Origin: Chlorocebus sabaeus
Taxonomy: Eukaryota > Chordata > Mammalia > Primates > Cercopithecidae
Assembly: GCF_047675955.1 (NCBI RefSeq)
Contig: NC_132909.1
Span: 46,413,431 to 46,477,430, forward strand
Reading direction: 5' to 3'
Length of the DNA: 64,000 nt
Shown: piece after piece, positions 42,338 through 54,939 of the stretch
How positions within the stretch are numbered: position 1 is the stretch's first letter
Layout: each line of letters starts with the position of its first letter
Made by a program: the position numbers and the translations under genes
The notes under the pieces: model-generated
Databases searched by the model: none
The model's input: only the letters and a program-made list of their open reading frames with translations
What the model was told of the DNA's origin: nothing

Positions 42338-45300
42338 GTGAGACCCAAACCGACCGAGAGACCGTTTCTCTCTCCCTGGAACCTCCTGTTGGCCGGCCCC
42401 GCCTCCCGGAGTCCCTGGGTCTGGGAGGGGGCGGGGCTCGGCCTCGCGGCTTCGCCTGCGGCCTCTCCCGTGGGTCCCCGCATTCCCAGCGAGCGTGTGG
42501 CCCCTATCGGGACCCGTACAAGGGCGGCCTCTTTGGGGCCCACCCCTTTGGGGTCCCCGGCACGGCGGACGGGGGCTGGGGCGCCGAGTTCCCCGGCTTT
42601 GGGCGGTCGTCGCTGACGCCCCGCGTGGCCTTTTCTCCGTCCTCCAGACCAGGAGCTTCGAAATGTCATCGACAAGCTCGCCCAGTTCGTGGCTCGCAAT
42701 GGGCCCGAGTTTGAGAAGATGACTATGGAGAAGCAGAAAGACAACCCCAAATTCTCGTTTCTGTTCGGAGGCGAATTCTACAGTTACTACAAGTGCAAGC
42801 TGGCGCTGGAGCAGCAGCAGCGTGAGTTCCCTCCGGCACTCAGGCCGCCCCATCGAGCGCTTCCTTTCTCGGACTCTGCCACAAACCTCTTTCTTTTGGG
42901 TCGTTTACTGTCTGGAGTGGAGCAGCTCGGTCCACACGATCCGTGTTCCGCTGTTCCCACGGCCTTGCACAGAGCGGCTGCAGGGTGCCACTGTAATGGA
43001 AAACAACGAGGTTTTCGATACTCCTCCTGGGCTCTGGATCAGGGATTTTGCTGCTGTTTTTCAGACTGATGACGGAGATGAGCAGGAGTAGCCTGATTGT
43101 TTTAGTGTTTTCTAGGGAGGAAGTGATAGAGGCCGGATGGGAGCCCCTGGGACAGGCACTGCCCAGCCCCTTTTGCGGTCTCCCTGTGGGTCCAGCAAGG
43201 CTTTTGTGCGTTTCAGGTGCCTGCAGCACAAATCAAAAAGAATTATCCCTCTGAGTTTTAGTTCTTGGCAAATGTTTATCAATGTTCGTTCAGTTGAGCA
43301 ACAGGATTCCAGTCCTGCTCTCAAGAAGGTTAAGGTTAGGAAGCAGAAGTGGCCTTTGAATAATGGATAGTCACCAGGTGGTGCGGCTGCTCAGGGCAGG
43401 TATCAACATCTGTCATGTTCAGTACCCAACCCCCAGTCTCTAGATTGTTTTAATGAATAACTAGGAGTTTGCCAGGTAGGTGGACATTGAGAGGTGGTTG
43501 TCCCCTGAACTGCATGCTCGCTGAGGCCAGAGAGACCTTGTTTGGGTCATTGTACCTTGATATGTAACACACAGTTGGTGTTCGATTAAACAGCTTGAAA
43601 GGAGGCTGGTTGTAGTGGCTCATACGGTAATCCCAGCACTTTGGGAGGCCAAGGCAGGCAGGTCACTTGAGGTTAGGAGTCTGAGACTAGCCTGGCCAAC
43701 ACAGTGAAACCCTGTCACTACTAAAAATACAGAAATTAGCCGGGTATGGTGGCCCGCGTCTGTTGTCCCAGCTACTCGGGAGGCTGAGGCGGGAGAATCG
43801 CTTGAACCCGGGAGGTGGAGGTTGCAGTGAGCCAAGACCACACTATTGCACTCCAGTCTGGGTGACAGAGTGAGACTCCATCTCAAAGAAAAAGAAAAAG
43901 CTTGAAAGGTGGCCAAGTGTAGTGGCTCATGCCTGTAATCCCAGCACTTTGGGAGGCTGAGGTAGGCAGATCACTTGAAGTTAGAAGTCTGAGACCAGCC
44001 TGGCTAACATAGTGAAACCCTGTCTCTACTAAAATTACAAAAATTAGCTGGGTGTGGTGGCACACGCCTGTAGTACCAGCTACTGGAGAGGCTGAGGCAG
44101 GAGAATTGCTTGAACCTGGGAGGTGAAGGTTGCATTGAGCCGAGACCACGCCATTGCACTCTAGCCTGGGTGATAGAGTGAGACTCTATCTAAAAAAAAA
44201 AGAAAAAAAACGCTTGAAAGGAGGCTAGGCACAGTGTCTTGTGCCTGTAATCCCAGCACTTTGGGAGGCTGAGTCTGGCGGATTACTTGAGGTCAGGAGT
44301 TCAAGACCAACGTGTCCCACACGGTAAAACCCCATCTCCACTAAAAATACAAAAAATATTAGCCAGGCATGGTGGGCACCTGTAGTCCCAGGTACTCAGG
44401 AGACTGAGGCAGGAGAATCGCTTGTACCTGGGAGGTGGAGGCTGCAGCGAGCCAAGATTGTGCCACTGCACTCCAGCCTGCGAGACTGAGCGAGGCTCTG
44501 TCTCAAAAAAAAGAAAAAAAAAACATTGAAAGGCTGAGAGAGTAGGATGTTGCAAAGGTGCAGTTTCTTGAGTAAGAGACTGAGAGAGAGGGGGAGAGTT
44601 TGTGTGCGTATTGGCAGGCACAGTGGCACACAACTGTGCCCCCAGCTACTCAGGAGACAGGCTGGAGAGTTGCTTGAGCCCGGGAGTTCAGGGCTGTAGT
44701 GCACTGTGTCGATTGAGTGTTTGCACTAAGTTCAGCATCAGTATGGTGACCTTCTGGGAGCTGAGGACCACTATACTGTCTAAGCCGTGGTGAACTGGCC
44801 CAGGTCAGAAATGGAGCAGGTCGAAACTCCCGTGCTGATCAGTAGTGGCATCGTGCCTGTAAATAGCCACTGCACTCCAGCCTGGGCGACGTGGCCTGTC
44901 TTTAAGAAAAAAATGTGCTTGTATGAGGGAAGAGTTTGATCTGGAGTGTTAAATGCCAGGGGAAAAGTTTGTGTTTTCTCACTCAATCCAGGGATTTTTC
45001 TGATGCCTGTTTGGGTTCGAGATGGGGGGGCGGGGTGGGCAGGGAGCGATCAGCTGCCTGAAATCGTAAGGAAAATATTGTATGTGCTTGTGCGTTTCTA
45101 GAGCGATCCTCCCTTAGCCCCATCACACCAAGTTTAAAACCGTTTCTAAAGGCAGCGGGAAGCCACAAGAGTTTTAAACAAGGGACAGAGTGGCTTGGGT
45201 TGTGTGGCCGGTGGTGTAGGACAAGCTAGAGGGACCAGCCTGGGGAGCAGTGAGGCCTGCAGGGGAGCGAACAGGGCAGTTGTTCAGGTGAGAGATGGTG

Positions 45301-48300
45301 GGGTCTGAATTAAGTCAGTGTGTCGAGCCTGAGGGAGGGAGGGTGGGGGGCAGGTGGGGTGAAGGGGTAGAACCCATGAACCTGGGCGCCAGTTGGTTAT
45401 TGACGACCTGATGGTGTAATGAGCAGGGGAGGAAGTCACCTCAGACGGTGCTTTGGCTTGGGTGACTGAGCTGAGGGCTGCTTTCGCTTTCTCAGGGGGG
45501 CCACTTCCAAGCTGGTGCCTTTATAGGGAAGGAGAGGGTGCTTATATTACAGCTCAGGAAGATTAAAGCCAATAAGTGCTTTCCTTTTTTTTTTTTTTTT
45601 TTGAGATACAGCCTCAGCCATATCATATGGGGTCTCACTATGTTACCCAGGCTGTCTGTGAATGCCTGGGCTCAAGTGATCCTTCGGCCTCAGCCTCCCA
45701 AGTAGCTGGGACAACAGGTGCACACCACCATGCCCAGCTTGGAAATCAAATTTCAACATGAGTTTTGGTGGAAATGAACTATTTCCAAATCTTAGCATTT
45801 CCCTTACCTTATGTGTACAAGATGGGATTCACAAAACACACATAGAAGCACTTATATTTATTTGGTGTTTAATATATGCACTGCTAAGGTTAGCACTTAC
45901 TTGATTTTTCAAAAATTAAAACCAGTAATTAATAAGGCTCACCCATAAATAAGGAGAAGAAACCAATCTTAAAAAAGAATTGCAAATAGTATGCATAGAT
46001 ACTACCATCCCCCTTCAGACAATGGAGCTTTGTGGTCTTCCTCTTGAGTTGGCTGGACTTAGTGACTAATTGTGGAACGTGAAAACAGTAACTTGACAGG
46101 AGAAACCTGGCAGACAACCACCTAACCAAGTGATCAAGGTTAAGTCTTTTTTTGTTTTTTTGTTTTGTTTTGTTTTTTGTTTTTTTTGTTTTTGAGATGG
46201 AGTCTCGCGCTGTCTCCCGGGCTGGAGTGCAGTGGCATGATCTCAGCTCACTGCAACCTCCACCTCCCAGGTTCAAGCCATTCTCCTGCCTCAGCCTCCT
46301 GAGTAGCTGGGACTACAGTTGCACGCCACCATGCCTGGCTAATTTTTGTAGTTTTAGTAGAGATGGGGTTTCACCGTGTTAGCCAGGATGGTCTCGATCA
46401 CCTGACCTCATGATTTGCCCGCCTTGACCTCCCAAAGTGCTGGGATTACAGGCGTGAGCCATTGCGCCCGGTCAAGAAGTGCTTTCTGTGGGTGGTGATA
46501 TCTTGGCTAGATCTAAAGGGTGTCTTGGGGTTGGCCAGGTGAAAACAAGAGGAGAAAAGTGTTCCAGGTAGAAGACAGAGCCCTTGGAGGGAATAGGGGA
46601 CCCAGAGCTTAGGGCGGCTAAAGCCCAGAGTAGGAGGGGTTCTTGGAGTGACCAGAGGTGTGGGTGCAGAGTTAGGGGCCTGGCGTGGGGAGGAGTCGGG
46701 GGCCTGGCTTGAGGAGGAGTGAGGAGTGTATCCTGGAAGCGTGGGAGAGACTCGTGGAAGGTTTCGGTCCATGTTCTAGAGCCGGGTTAGCCACAGTACA
46801 GCCAGTTCTGCACCCCGCTCCTTAAAGCCTGGCCTCAGCTGTTCTAGAATGGAGCTTCACGAACTCTGTGGTGAAGGACCATTTTGGTTTTTGTTTTTTT
46901 AAGTTTCTAACCTGTTGTGGACCAAAACTTTTGCAAAGCACAGTAACAGTGTGGACCGTGAACTATCACGTGGCTAGAAAGGTTTTGAAATGCTCACTTT
47001 CTGGTTCCATAACCGTCTGTTACCCCTGGGTAGCCCGGGGACCACTCCTTAAGTGGCAGTACCGTGACTGCCATGTTGAAAAAAGGTAGAGGGGTGGGAC
47101 CTGACGCAGGAAGACTGGCTCTGGGGTGGCGCAGGTGACAGCAGATCCATGGTGGTGACAGCAGGGACATAGACTGATTGGAGTGATGTCTAGGAGGCTG
47201 CCTTGACACCATGTGGCTCATCAGTGGGAGGCACATGTACCTTCTGACCTGGGTTTCTGGGCAGACGGTGGTGCCAGCCATGGTGCGGGGAGCACAGGAG
47301 GGGACATCAGTGTAGGGGCAAGAGGAAACGCAGTCCATTGGAAACACAGTGGGCCGTGCAGTCGGTGGTTAGGGCCAAAGCTCAGGGAATCCCGAATGGA
47401 GATGATGGATTTAGGAATCACAGCATGCAGCTGACAGTCACAGCGGCAGGAATGAAGAGCTCATGTTTCCTGGGGTTGCATAGAGCAGAGGACGGGGCTC
47501 AGAACACAGGCCGCGCACCCCAGCATCTGAGGGTCTGACAGGAGAGGGGTTGGTAAAGGGGGAGAAAGGGACTGAGGGGGCAGCACATGGAGGCCAAGGG
47601 TGGCAAGCATCTGTGACAGGCCCATGGGGCTAAGTTGAGCAAGGGTGTCCTCAGCTGCCTGGAGGAAGGTGGGGGGGTGACGGGGAGTGGCAGGCAGGTG
47701 CCAGGCTGAGATGAAGGGGAGGTGAAGATCTGGAGTGAGTCTTGGCTGAGAAATCGTTTAGAGAGGATCATGGAGTGAAGGGAGAGGTTTCCAACCCAGA
47801 ATGTTCTGATGTGTTTGTTTATTTATTTATTTATTTATTTATTTTGAGACGGAATCTCCCTCTGTCACCCACACTGGAGCGCAGTGGCACCATCTCGGCT
47901 CACTGCAACCTCCACCTTGTGGGCTCAAGCAATGCTCCTGCCTCAGTCTCTCTCAAGTAGCTGGGATTACAGGTGCCCGCCACCACACCGGCTAATTTTT
48001 TGCATTTTCAGTAGAGACAGGGTTTCCCCATGTTGGCTGGGCTGGCTTGAACTCCTGACCTCAGGTGATCCACCCGCCTCAGCCTCCCGAAGTGCTGGGA
48101 TTATAGGTGTGAGCCCCCACGTCCAGCCTGATGTGTTTAGATGCTGCTGGGGAGGGGGCGGGTAAAGAGGGAGGAGTTGGAGAAATAAGAGAGAGAAGAA
48201 ATACCATGAAGCAGTGTCCCTCGGACGGTGGGAGGGGTGGGATTCGGTGCAGAAGTTTGGGGTCATCCTATAGGGTGCCCTTGGGTGCACAAACTGGAAG

Positions 48301-51300
48301 GCACAGTCAGCCCCGAGACTTGACTTGAGCACCCAGTGAGGGGCGACACCTTCCACCTGACACCGCATCTCCCTTATCTTTGGTTTTGTCCTGGTCCCCT
48401 TGGAGTGGGGGTCTGGAGGGCTCCAGGGGTACATAGTCACATTCAGACCAGGCTGCCCCAAGACGGAGAGAGAAGCGGGTCATCTTGTCCAGGGCCTCCT
48501 TATGAGCAGGGACCCTTTCTCAGAGAGCTCACCACCTGCCCCATCTGACCAGAGTGGGGACCTGCGCCCACCCTGACCCCGGCTTCTGCCAGCAGAATGG
48601 GTGTCTCACTGCTGCCTCAAACCTGATGCACCCCTGATTGCAGAGGAGTCTCTGTCCCCAAGGGCTGGAAAAGCAAGGAGAGTCAGTAGAAGGGGAGGCT
48701 GCAGTGTGTGTTCGGGAGGTGCAGCTTCATGCCTTTCTGGCCACATGTGCAGAGGCCAGCGAGTGCCTGAGGAGGTCAGGGGATGAGAGGTGCCAAGGCG
48801 TGGATTCTGCCAAGTGGGGCCTAGGTGGGTGAGGAGGTGGCAGGCTCAGGCTTAACTTGCGCCGGAACGACACTGTGCGAGGACTGGGTGGTGCTGGCAA
48901 GAGTGGCCAGGGGACTTCCTAGGTTCTCCGAGGAGGGGACAGCCCGAAGATGGAAGGCCGAGGCTGGGATCCTGTGAGAGGGAGGGCAGGGCCCAAGAGT
49001 AGGAGGAGCTGAGTTTGTGTGGGCACGAGGCTGTGCACAGGCCCTTGTAGATGGTGAGTCCCTGGGGAGAGGGAGGCTCCTGTGACTGAGAGGTGGCCAA
49101 GGGGACACCTAGACCGCCATCTGCATTCTCAAGGGACACCCCTCCTCCTCTCCCTCCAGTCATCTGCAAGCAGCAGACCCCAGAGCTGGAGCCAGCTGCC
49201 GCCATGCCGCCCCTGCCACAGCCCCCGCTGGCCCCCGCCGCGCCCATCCCGCCAGCCCAGGGCGCACCATCCATGGACGAGCTCATCCAGCAGAGCCAGT
49301 GGAACCTCCAGCAGCAGGAGCAGCACTTGCTGGCGCTCAGACAGGTACGGGCCCACCCCCTCCTCAGCCAGGCACCAGCAGCTCCCCTGTGCCTCTGTGT
49401 TTGCGTCTGTTCACCAGAATGAATAACAGGTGTCAGTGAGGACAGGGCCCGCCCTGCCACCCAGGGCTTGGTGCATGTCAGCCACTGTCTCCCCCAGCCC
49501 TGATGCCAGACACAGAGGCTGCTTCTCATCTCAGTGAAGCCTGTGGACATGCGTGCACCCATCACCCTGGGGTGGACCCCCCGAGTGGGACTGTGGGGCA
49601 CGTGTGCACCTTGAAGCTCCCTAACAGCTGTAGCTAGGCAGTCTCTGGTGCCTACCATTGGCCCCACCACACAGTAGCTAGGTCACCTGGAGCTGTTGGT
49701 TGGGGAAGGACCCTTTTTTAAAATTATTATTGTTTTTGAGATGGAGTCTTGTTCTGTTGTCCAGGCTAGAGTGCAGTGGCGCAATCTCGGCTCTCTGCAG
49801 CCCCCCCTCCTGAGTTCAAACGATTCTCCTACCTCAGCCTCCGGAGTAGCTGGTATTACAGGCATGCACCACTACACCCGCCTAATTTTTGTAGTTTTAG
49901 TAGAGATGGGGTTTCACCAGGTTGGCCAGGCTGGTCTCAAACTCCTGGCCAGAAGGACCCTTTTGTCCTTCCTGGTCCAACAGTTTGATAACTTTTGCCA
50001 GATAGAATACAGGTGCATTGGCTGGGCGTGGTGGCTCACACCTGTAATCCCAGTACTTTGGGAGGCTGAGATGGGCGGATCATGAGGTCAGGAGTTCGAG
50101 GCTAGCCTGGCCAGCATGATGAAACCCCGTCTCTACAAAAAATACAAAAACTAGCCGGGTGTGGTGGCGCATGCCTGTAATCCCAGCTACTTGGGAGGCT
50201 GAGGCAGGAGAATTGCTTGAACCTGGGAGGAAAAGGTTGCATGAGCTGAGATCACACCACTGCACTCTAGCCTAGGTGACAGAGCAAGACTCAGTCTTGG
50301 AAAAATAAATAAAAGAATACAGGTGCATTGCCAGATAAACGAGAGGAATAGAATACCAAACCTCCAAAACACCAGCCTCATTCTTCATACTAGGTTCAGG
50401 GTGTAAAATCACACTGTCATATTGCTCTCAGAAAGTTCCAGCTGGATGTGGTGGCTCAGCCTGTAATCCCAGCACTCTGGGAGGCCAAGGCAGGTGGATC
50501 ACAAGGTCAGGAGTTTGAGACCAGCCTGGCCAATATGGTGAAACCCCATCTCTACTAAAAAACACAAAAATTAGCGGGGTGCAGTGACAGGTGTCTGTAG
50601 TCCCAGCTACTCGGGAGACCAAGGCAGGAGAACTGCTTGAACGCGGGAGGCAGAGGTGGTTGCAGTGAGCCAAGATTGTGCCATTGTACTCCAGCCTGGG
50701 CAACAGAGCGAGACTCTGTCTCAAAAAAAAAGAAAGTTTCAGAATGCTCACCCTCAGCTTCTGCCAGAGTTCATCATGGAGTGGGAGGCTGGCCTTGACC
50801 AACCCTGACTGACTGCTGGTCCCTATGGCAGCTCTGTTTTTACCAGTTGCACTTTAACCTGCGTTTCCTATTGAGGAATGAGATTGCTCCCTTCTTGTTT
50901 CACTAGAGGCCATGGGGGTGTCCTCTCCCTCTATTGCCTGTTCACACCATCCCTCATTTTTCTTTTCTTTTTTTCTTTTTTTGTTGTTGTTGTTGTTGTT
51001 GTTGTTGTTGACAAGGTCTTGCAGTGTCACTCAGGCTGGAGTGCCGTGGTACAGTCAAAGCTCACTGTAACTTTGAACTTCTAGGTTCCAGCGATCCTTC
51101 CGCCTCAGCCTCCCAAGTAGTCGGGAACACAGACACACGCTACCATGCTCAACTAATTTGTATTTTATTTGTTGTAGAGATGAGGTCTCGCTGTTGCCCA
51201 GGTGGTCTGGAGCTCCTGGGCTCAAGCGATCCTCCTGCCTCAGCCTCCCAAAGTGCCGAGATTACAGGCATGAGCCACCGCGCCCCGCCTTTGTTTTTTG

Positions 51301-54300
51301 TTAAGTTGGTTTGCAGAGGTTGTTTGTTCCTCTGGGCTGCAGTATTTTCCTTGGCTACCTGGAGGGCAGGTGTTCTCTCCTGGTATGTCCTGTCAGTGCC
51401 CTGCCCACTCTGGGAGGGACTGTCACAGATTCACGGCAGGCACGAGAGACAGAATCTCCTCATGCTGGGGACAAGCAAGGGAGCTGATGGCCAGAGCAGC
51501 CCAGCGTCGGGGCATCCCCACCAGGTCCCCACCCCGCGCCTGCTGGGCCAGGCCGGAGGCTCGGGCTGCGGTCCCTCCTCATGTGCTCTTGGCCCCCCTG
51601 ACCCCCCACCCAGGAGCAAGTGACAGCAGCCGTGGCCCACGCGGTGGAACAGCAGATGCAGAAGCTTCTGGAGGAGACCCAGCTAGACATGAACGAGTTT
51701 GACAACCTGCTGCAGCCCATCATCGACACGTGCACCAAGGACGCCATCTCGGTGAGGGGCCGGGGCTTCCCAGAGCACAGCTTCCCCCTGGTCCCGCCCT
51801 GAGGCAGGACCCGCCGCAGCCAGTCTGGGGCTAAGGGCTGTTACGGTAGGTACCTTTCCCTCCCGCCGTGAGCACCCTGCTCACTTGTCATCGGCTCGAT
51901 CGTTGTAGGCCGGGAAGAACTGGATGTTCAGCAATGCCAAGTCCCCGCCGCACTGTGAGCTGATGGCCGGCCACCTCCGGAACCGCATCACGGCTGACGG
52001 GGCGCACTTTGAGCTGCGGCTGCACCTCATCTACCTGATCAACGATGTGCTGCACCACTGGTGAGTGCCGCCGCCCCGTGCCCAAAGCGCCGCTTCCTTG
52101 TGCTCCTCCTCAACCCTTCCTGGGTGGCCGCTTGCTCCAGTCAGTAGCTTGGCTTGGCCTGTCCCAAGACTAGGGGGCACTTGTCCAGGGAGCCCGGGCC
52201 GGGTGGTCTCTGTGAGCCGCCAGGCTTCTGTCTGCAGGACTGCAGGGTCTAGGCATCCTGTGCGCCTTCGCCGCATGCCCTGTCCTCTTCCCTAGACCCC
52301 AGCCTCACCTGTCACATTGCTGCCTCCTCGGAGCCACTGTCCCCTGCACTCCTTGCTCTCCTGGGGCAGCTTCTTGGCGTCTCCTTATTGCCTTCTCGGC
52401 CACGGCCTCCTTGGCCTCTGTGTCTGTCTCCGGCCCTCGTCACTGATTTGCACGCGTGCACACACGTGCACCTGACTCTGCTCAGCCATCGGGACCCTCC
52501 TTTGGGGTCCCCTTCTCCAGCCCTGATCCGACTCTCAGACTTCAACAGAGACACCTCTGCTGACCCTCTGTCCCCACCCAGCCCTCACCCCTTCCCACTG
52601 TTGCTGTCTCCACCCTCCCCAAGGTTGGTTGAGTATTTCCTTCTACAGGGTCACTGGGGCCCTTCTCACAAAAATTAGCGCAAAAAAAAAAAAAAAAAAA
52701 AAACCAATGGAACCCCAGGCCAAAGGCCTGCGCACACAGGAGGAGATAAGCACTGCTACTGAGCCTAGCAGGCCGCAGTCTTGGCCAGGCGCCTCATGCG
52801 CCTCTGCACTGGTCCAAGCTGCCAGCACCCATCTCGCCCCATCTGCCACGTGCAGCACTGCCTGAGTCCCTCTTCTGTCCCCACCTCAGTCCCTGTTTCT
52901 CTTCTGCTGGGAAGTGAGCTGCGGCTCCGCACCACCTCTGCCCTTCTGCTCCTGCTCGTGCCTCCACTTCTCCCTGTCTTTGAATCAGGGGCGCCTTGCA
53001 TGGATGCACCGTTTCCTACATTCTCCAGCTACGCGCCTCTCTAGCTCCACTCTCTCCGAAACCATGTGCTGCTCGTCCGTCCTCCCGGCTGCCCGGCCCA
53101 GGCCCTTGCTCCCCTGAGCTCCCTGCGGCAAGCTGGGGGTTGAGGGACTTCGAGCTGCTCCCCTCCTGTCCCGCGTCCCTCCGTGGGGGCAACCATCTCC
53201 CTGCGCAGCTGCAGGGGCCTCCCAGGCCAGCTACGCACAGTGTCCAGTGCAGCGCTGCCCCGAGAGGACATGGCCCCAGTGCCTCCCCCGACTGGGCCTC
53301 TGGTTGCTCTTCTAAAGCGTTCTAGGTGCCCGAAGGACTGAGTACCCTCCCTTCTCCTCCCGAGAGGCCTGGCCTGGGCCGAGGTTTCCTTGTGCATAGC
53401 GAGTGACAAGGGCAAGACCCCCACTCCACAGCAGTCCCGTCCCGCCCATTGCACACAGGCAGGGGCTCCCGCGGACCCCATGTCCCTTCATCCACAGCGC
53501 CACCCAAGAAGGAAGGAGGGAAGATTATTTCCTCTCAAGGGGACTGGACAGAAAGGCCTTGCTCAGAACGGCCCCAGGCCACATTCTCTCCCTCCCCTGC
53601 TTGCTGTTTTTCCGTCTGTCCCCTTCCTCGAGCCCAGGCACCAGCACAGGTCTCGTGGGAGCCCCGCCATTGCCCCGACCGGGTTGGGGACCCGATTCCC
53701 GAGAAGGCAGAGGGCGCTGAGGCTGGAGCCGCGATGGTAACGGGCGCGTGGCCGGGTCCCGCCCCAGGGCCCTGACGCGCGGAAAGTCTCTCCCTCACAG
53801 CCAGCGCAAGCAGGCCCGGGAGCTGCTGGCCGCCCTGCAGAAAGTCGTGGTGCCCATTTACTGCACCAGCTTCCTGGCCGTGGAGGAAGATAAGCAGCAG
53901 AAGATCGCCCGGGTACGTGGGCCCTGGGCCGGGGGTTGGGCGAGACTGGGATATGCAGGCCTTTCCGCTCCCCGCTGACCCAGCCTCTCTCTCCTCGCAC
54001 CCCCAGCTCCTGCAGCTCTGGGAGAAAAACGGCTACTTCGATGACTCCATCATTCAGCAGCTACAGAGCCCGGCCCTGGGGCTTGGTCAGTACCAGGTGA
54101 GTGTCGCTGCCCACCCGTGCCTCACCCTGTAGCAGGGCGGACACCTCAGGAGGGCTTGGGAGTGTAGGGACAGCAGCTGCCACCCTAGCAGGTTCCGGAA
54201 GCCGGAGAACCCTTGTACCCTGCTTGTGCTAGGAGTATCCAGTGGGTGTTGACTGGAGAGTCCCAGGTGACATTCCCAGGCCTTGGGTGTGTCTCCTTGA

Positions 54301-54902
54301 CTTTCCTGGCACACTAGACCCAGGCGGCCTTTCGGAGTCCCTGCACGTGGCCCGTTTGCTCTGGTGGTCAGGCATGCTCCTGCGTGATGGAAGCGTGAGG
54401 AAGCCCAGACGTGGCTTAGGCTGTGGCAGCCCCTCTTGCTGAGAACCACATGGCAAGTGGGAGGCAGAGCCCGTGAGCATGTCCCAGAATATTGATGGGC
54501 AGCGTTCTCTGAGCAGCCACACAGCGGCCAGGACACAGCTGTCATTGCTTGTTCCTGTGGTCAGGGAATTGTCAACCACGCTGCAGCGAACATCCTCGTC
54601 CCCAGATCTCTGGCCACATCCCAGCACACACACTGATTGCCCAGACTGTGTTGGCTGTTTCACATGACGGTTCCCTGTCCACCTGCCCCAGGTCCCCCAG
54701 GCTCTGCTGCTTTCCAGGCGTTTGTTCTCTGGCGCCAGACAGCAAGCCCCAAGGCCGTGTACTGAGCAGTGGGTGCTCTTCTCTCTTCCAGGCCACCCTC
54801 ATCAACGAGTACTCCTCGGTGGTCCAGCCGGTGCAGCTGGCCTTCCAGCAGCAGATCCAGACCCTGAAGACGCAGCACGAGGAGTTCGTCACCAGCCTGG
54901 CC

Positions 54903-54939
<37 letters not shown>

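Larger units (their letters stand above)
41780..42640 (+). promoter_or_regulatory. CHERP: CHERP CpG-island promoter
   Basis: CpG density is high from about 41780, over the CHERP start (42313) and through intron 1. NRF1 and ETS motifs lie 70-230 bp upstream of the ATG, and I see no TATA box. The transcription start is probably between about 42150 and 42290, an inference. Confidence 0.85.
42822..49159 (+). other. CHERP: CHERP intron 2
   Basis: A 6.3-kb intron holding six Alus or fragments and one 7SL pseudogene. The stretches 42830-43590, 44910-45570, 45745-46145, 46475-47800 and 48130-49155 look unique and carry no supported gene. Confidence 0.85.
49345..51613 (+). other. CHERP: CHERP intron 3
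   Basis: A 2.3-kb intron, half of it four Alus. The rest (49345-49725, 51295-51613) is unique sequence with nothing recognised. Confidence 0.85.

Noticed and set aside
42029..42853. 274-codon minus-strand frame across the CHERP promoter
   Set aside because: It covers a CpG island and the opposite strand of exons 1-2. It is Arg/Gly/Pro-rich low-complexity sequence with no family resemblance.
48852..49670. 272-codon minus-strand frame
   Set aside because: It crosses intron and the opposite strand of CHERP exon 3; no domain is seen.
52681..52703. Poly-A run in CHERP intron 5 as a retroposed gene copy
   Set aside because: No gene-like sequence precedes it. Only CAAAAATTAGC hints at an Alu remnant.
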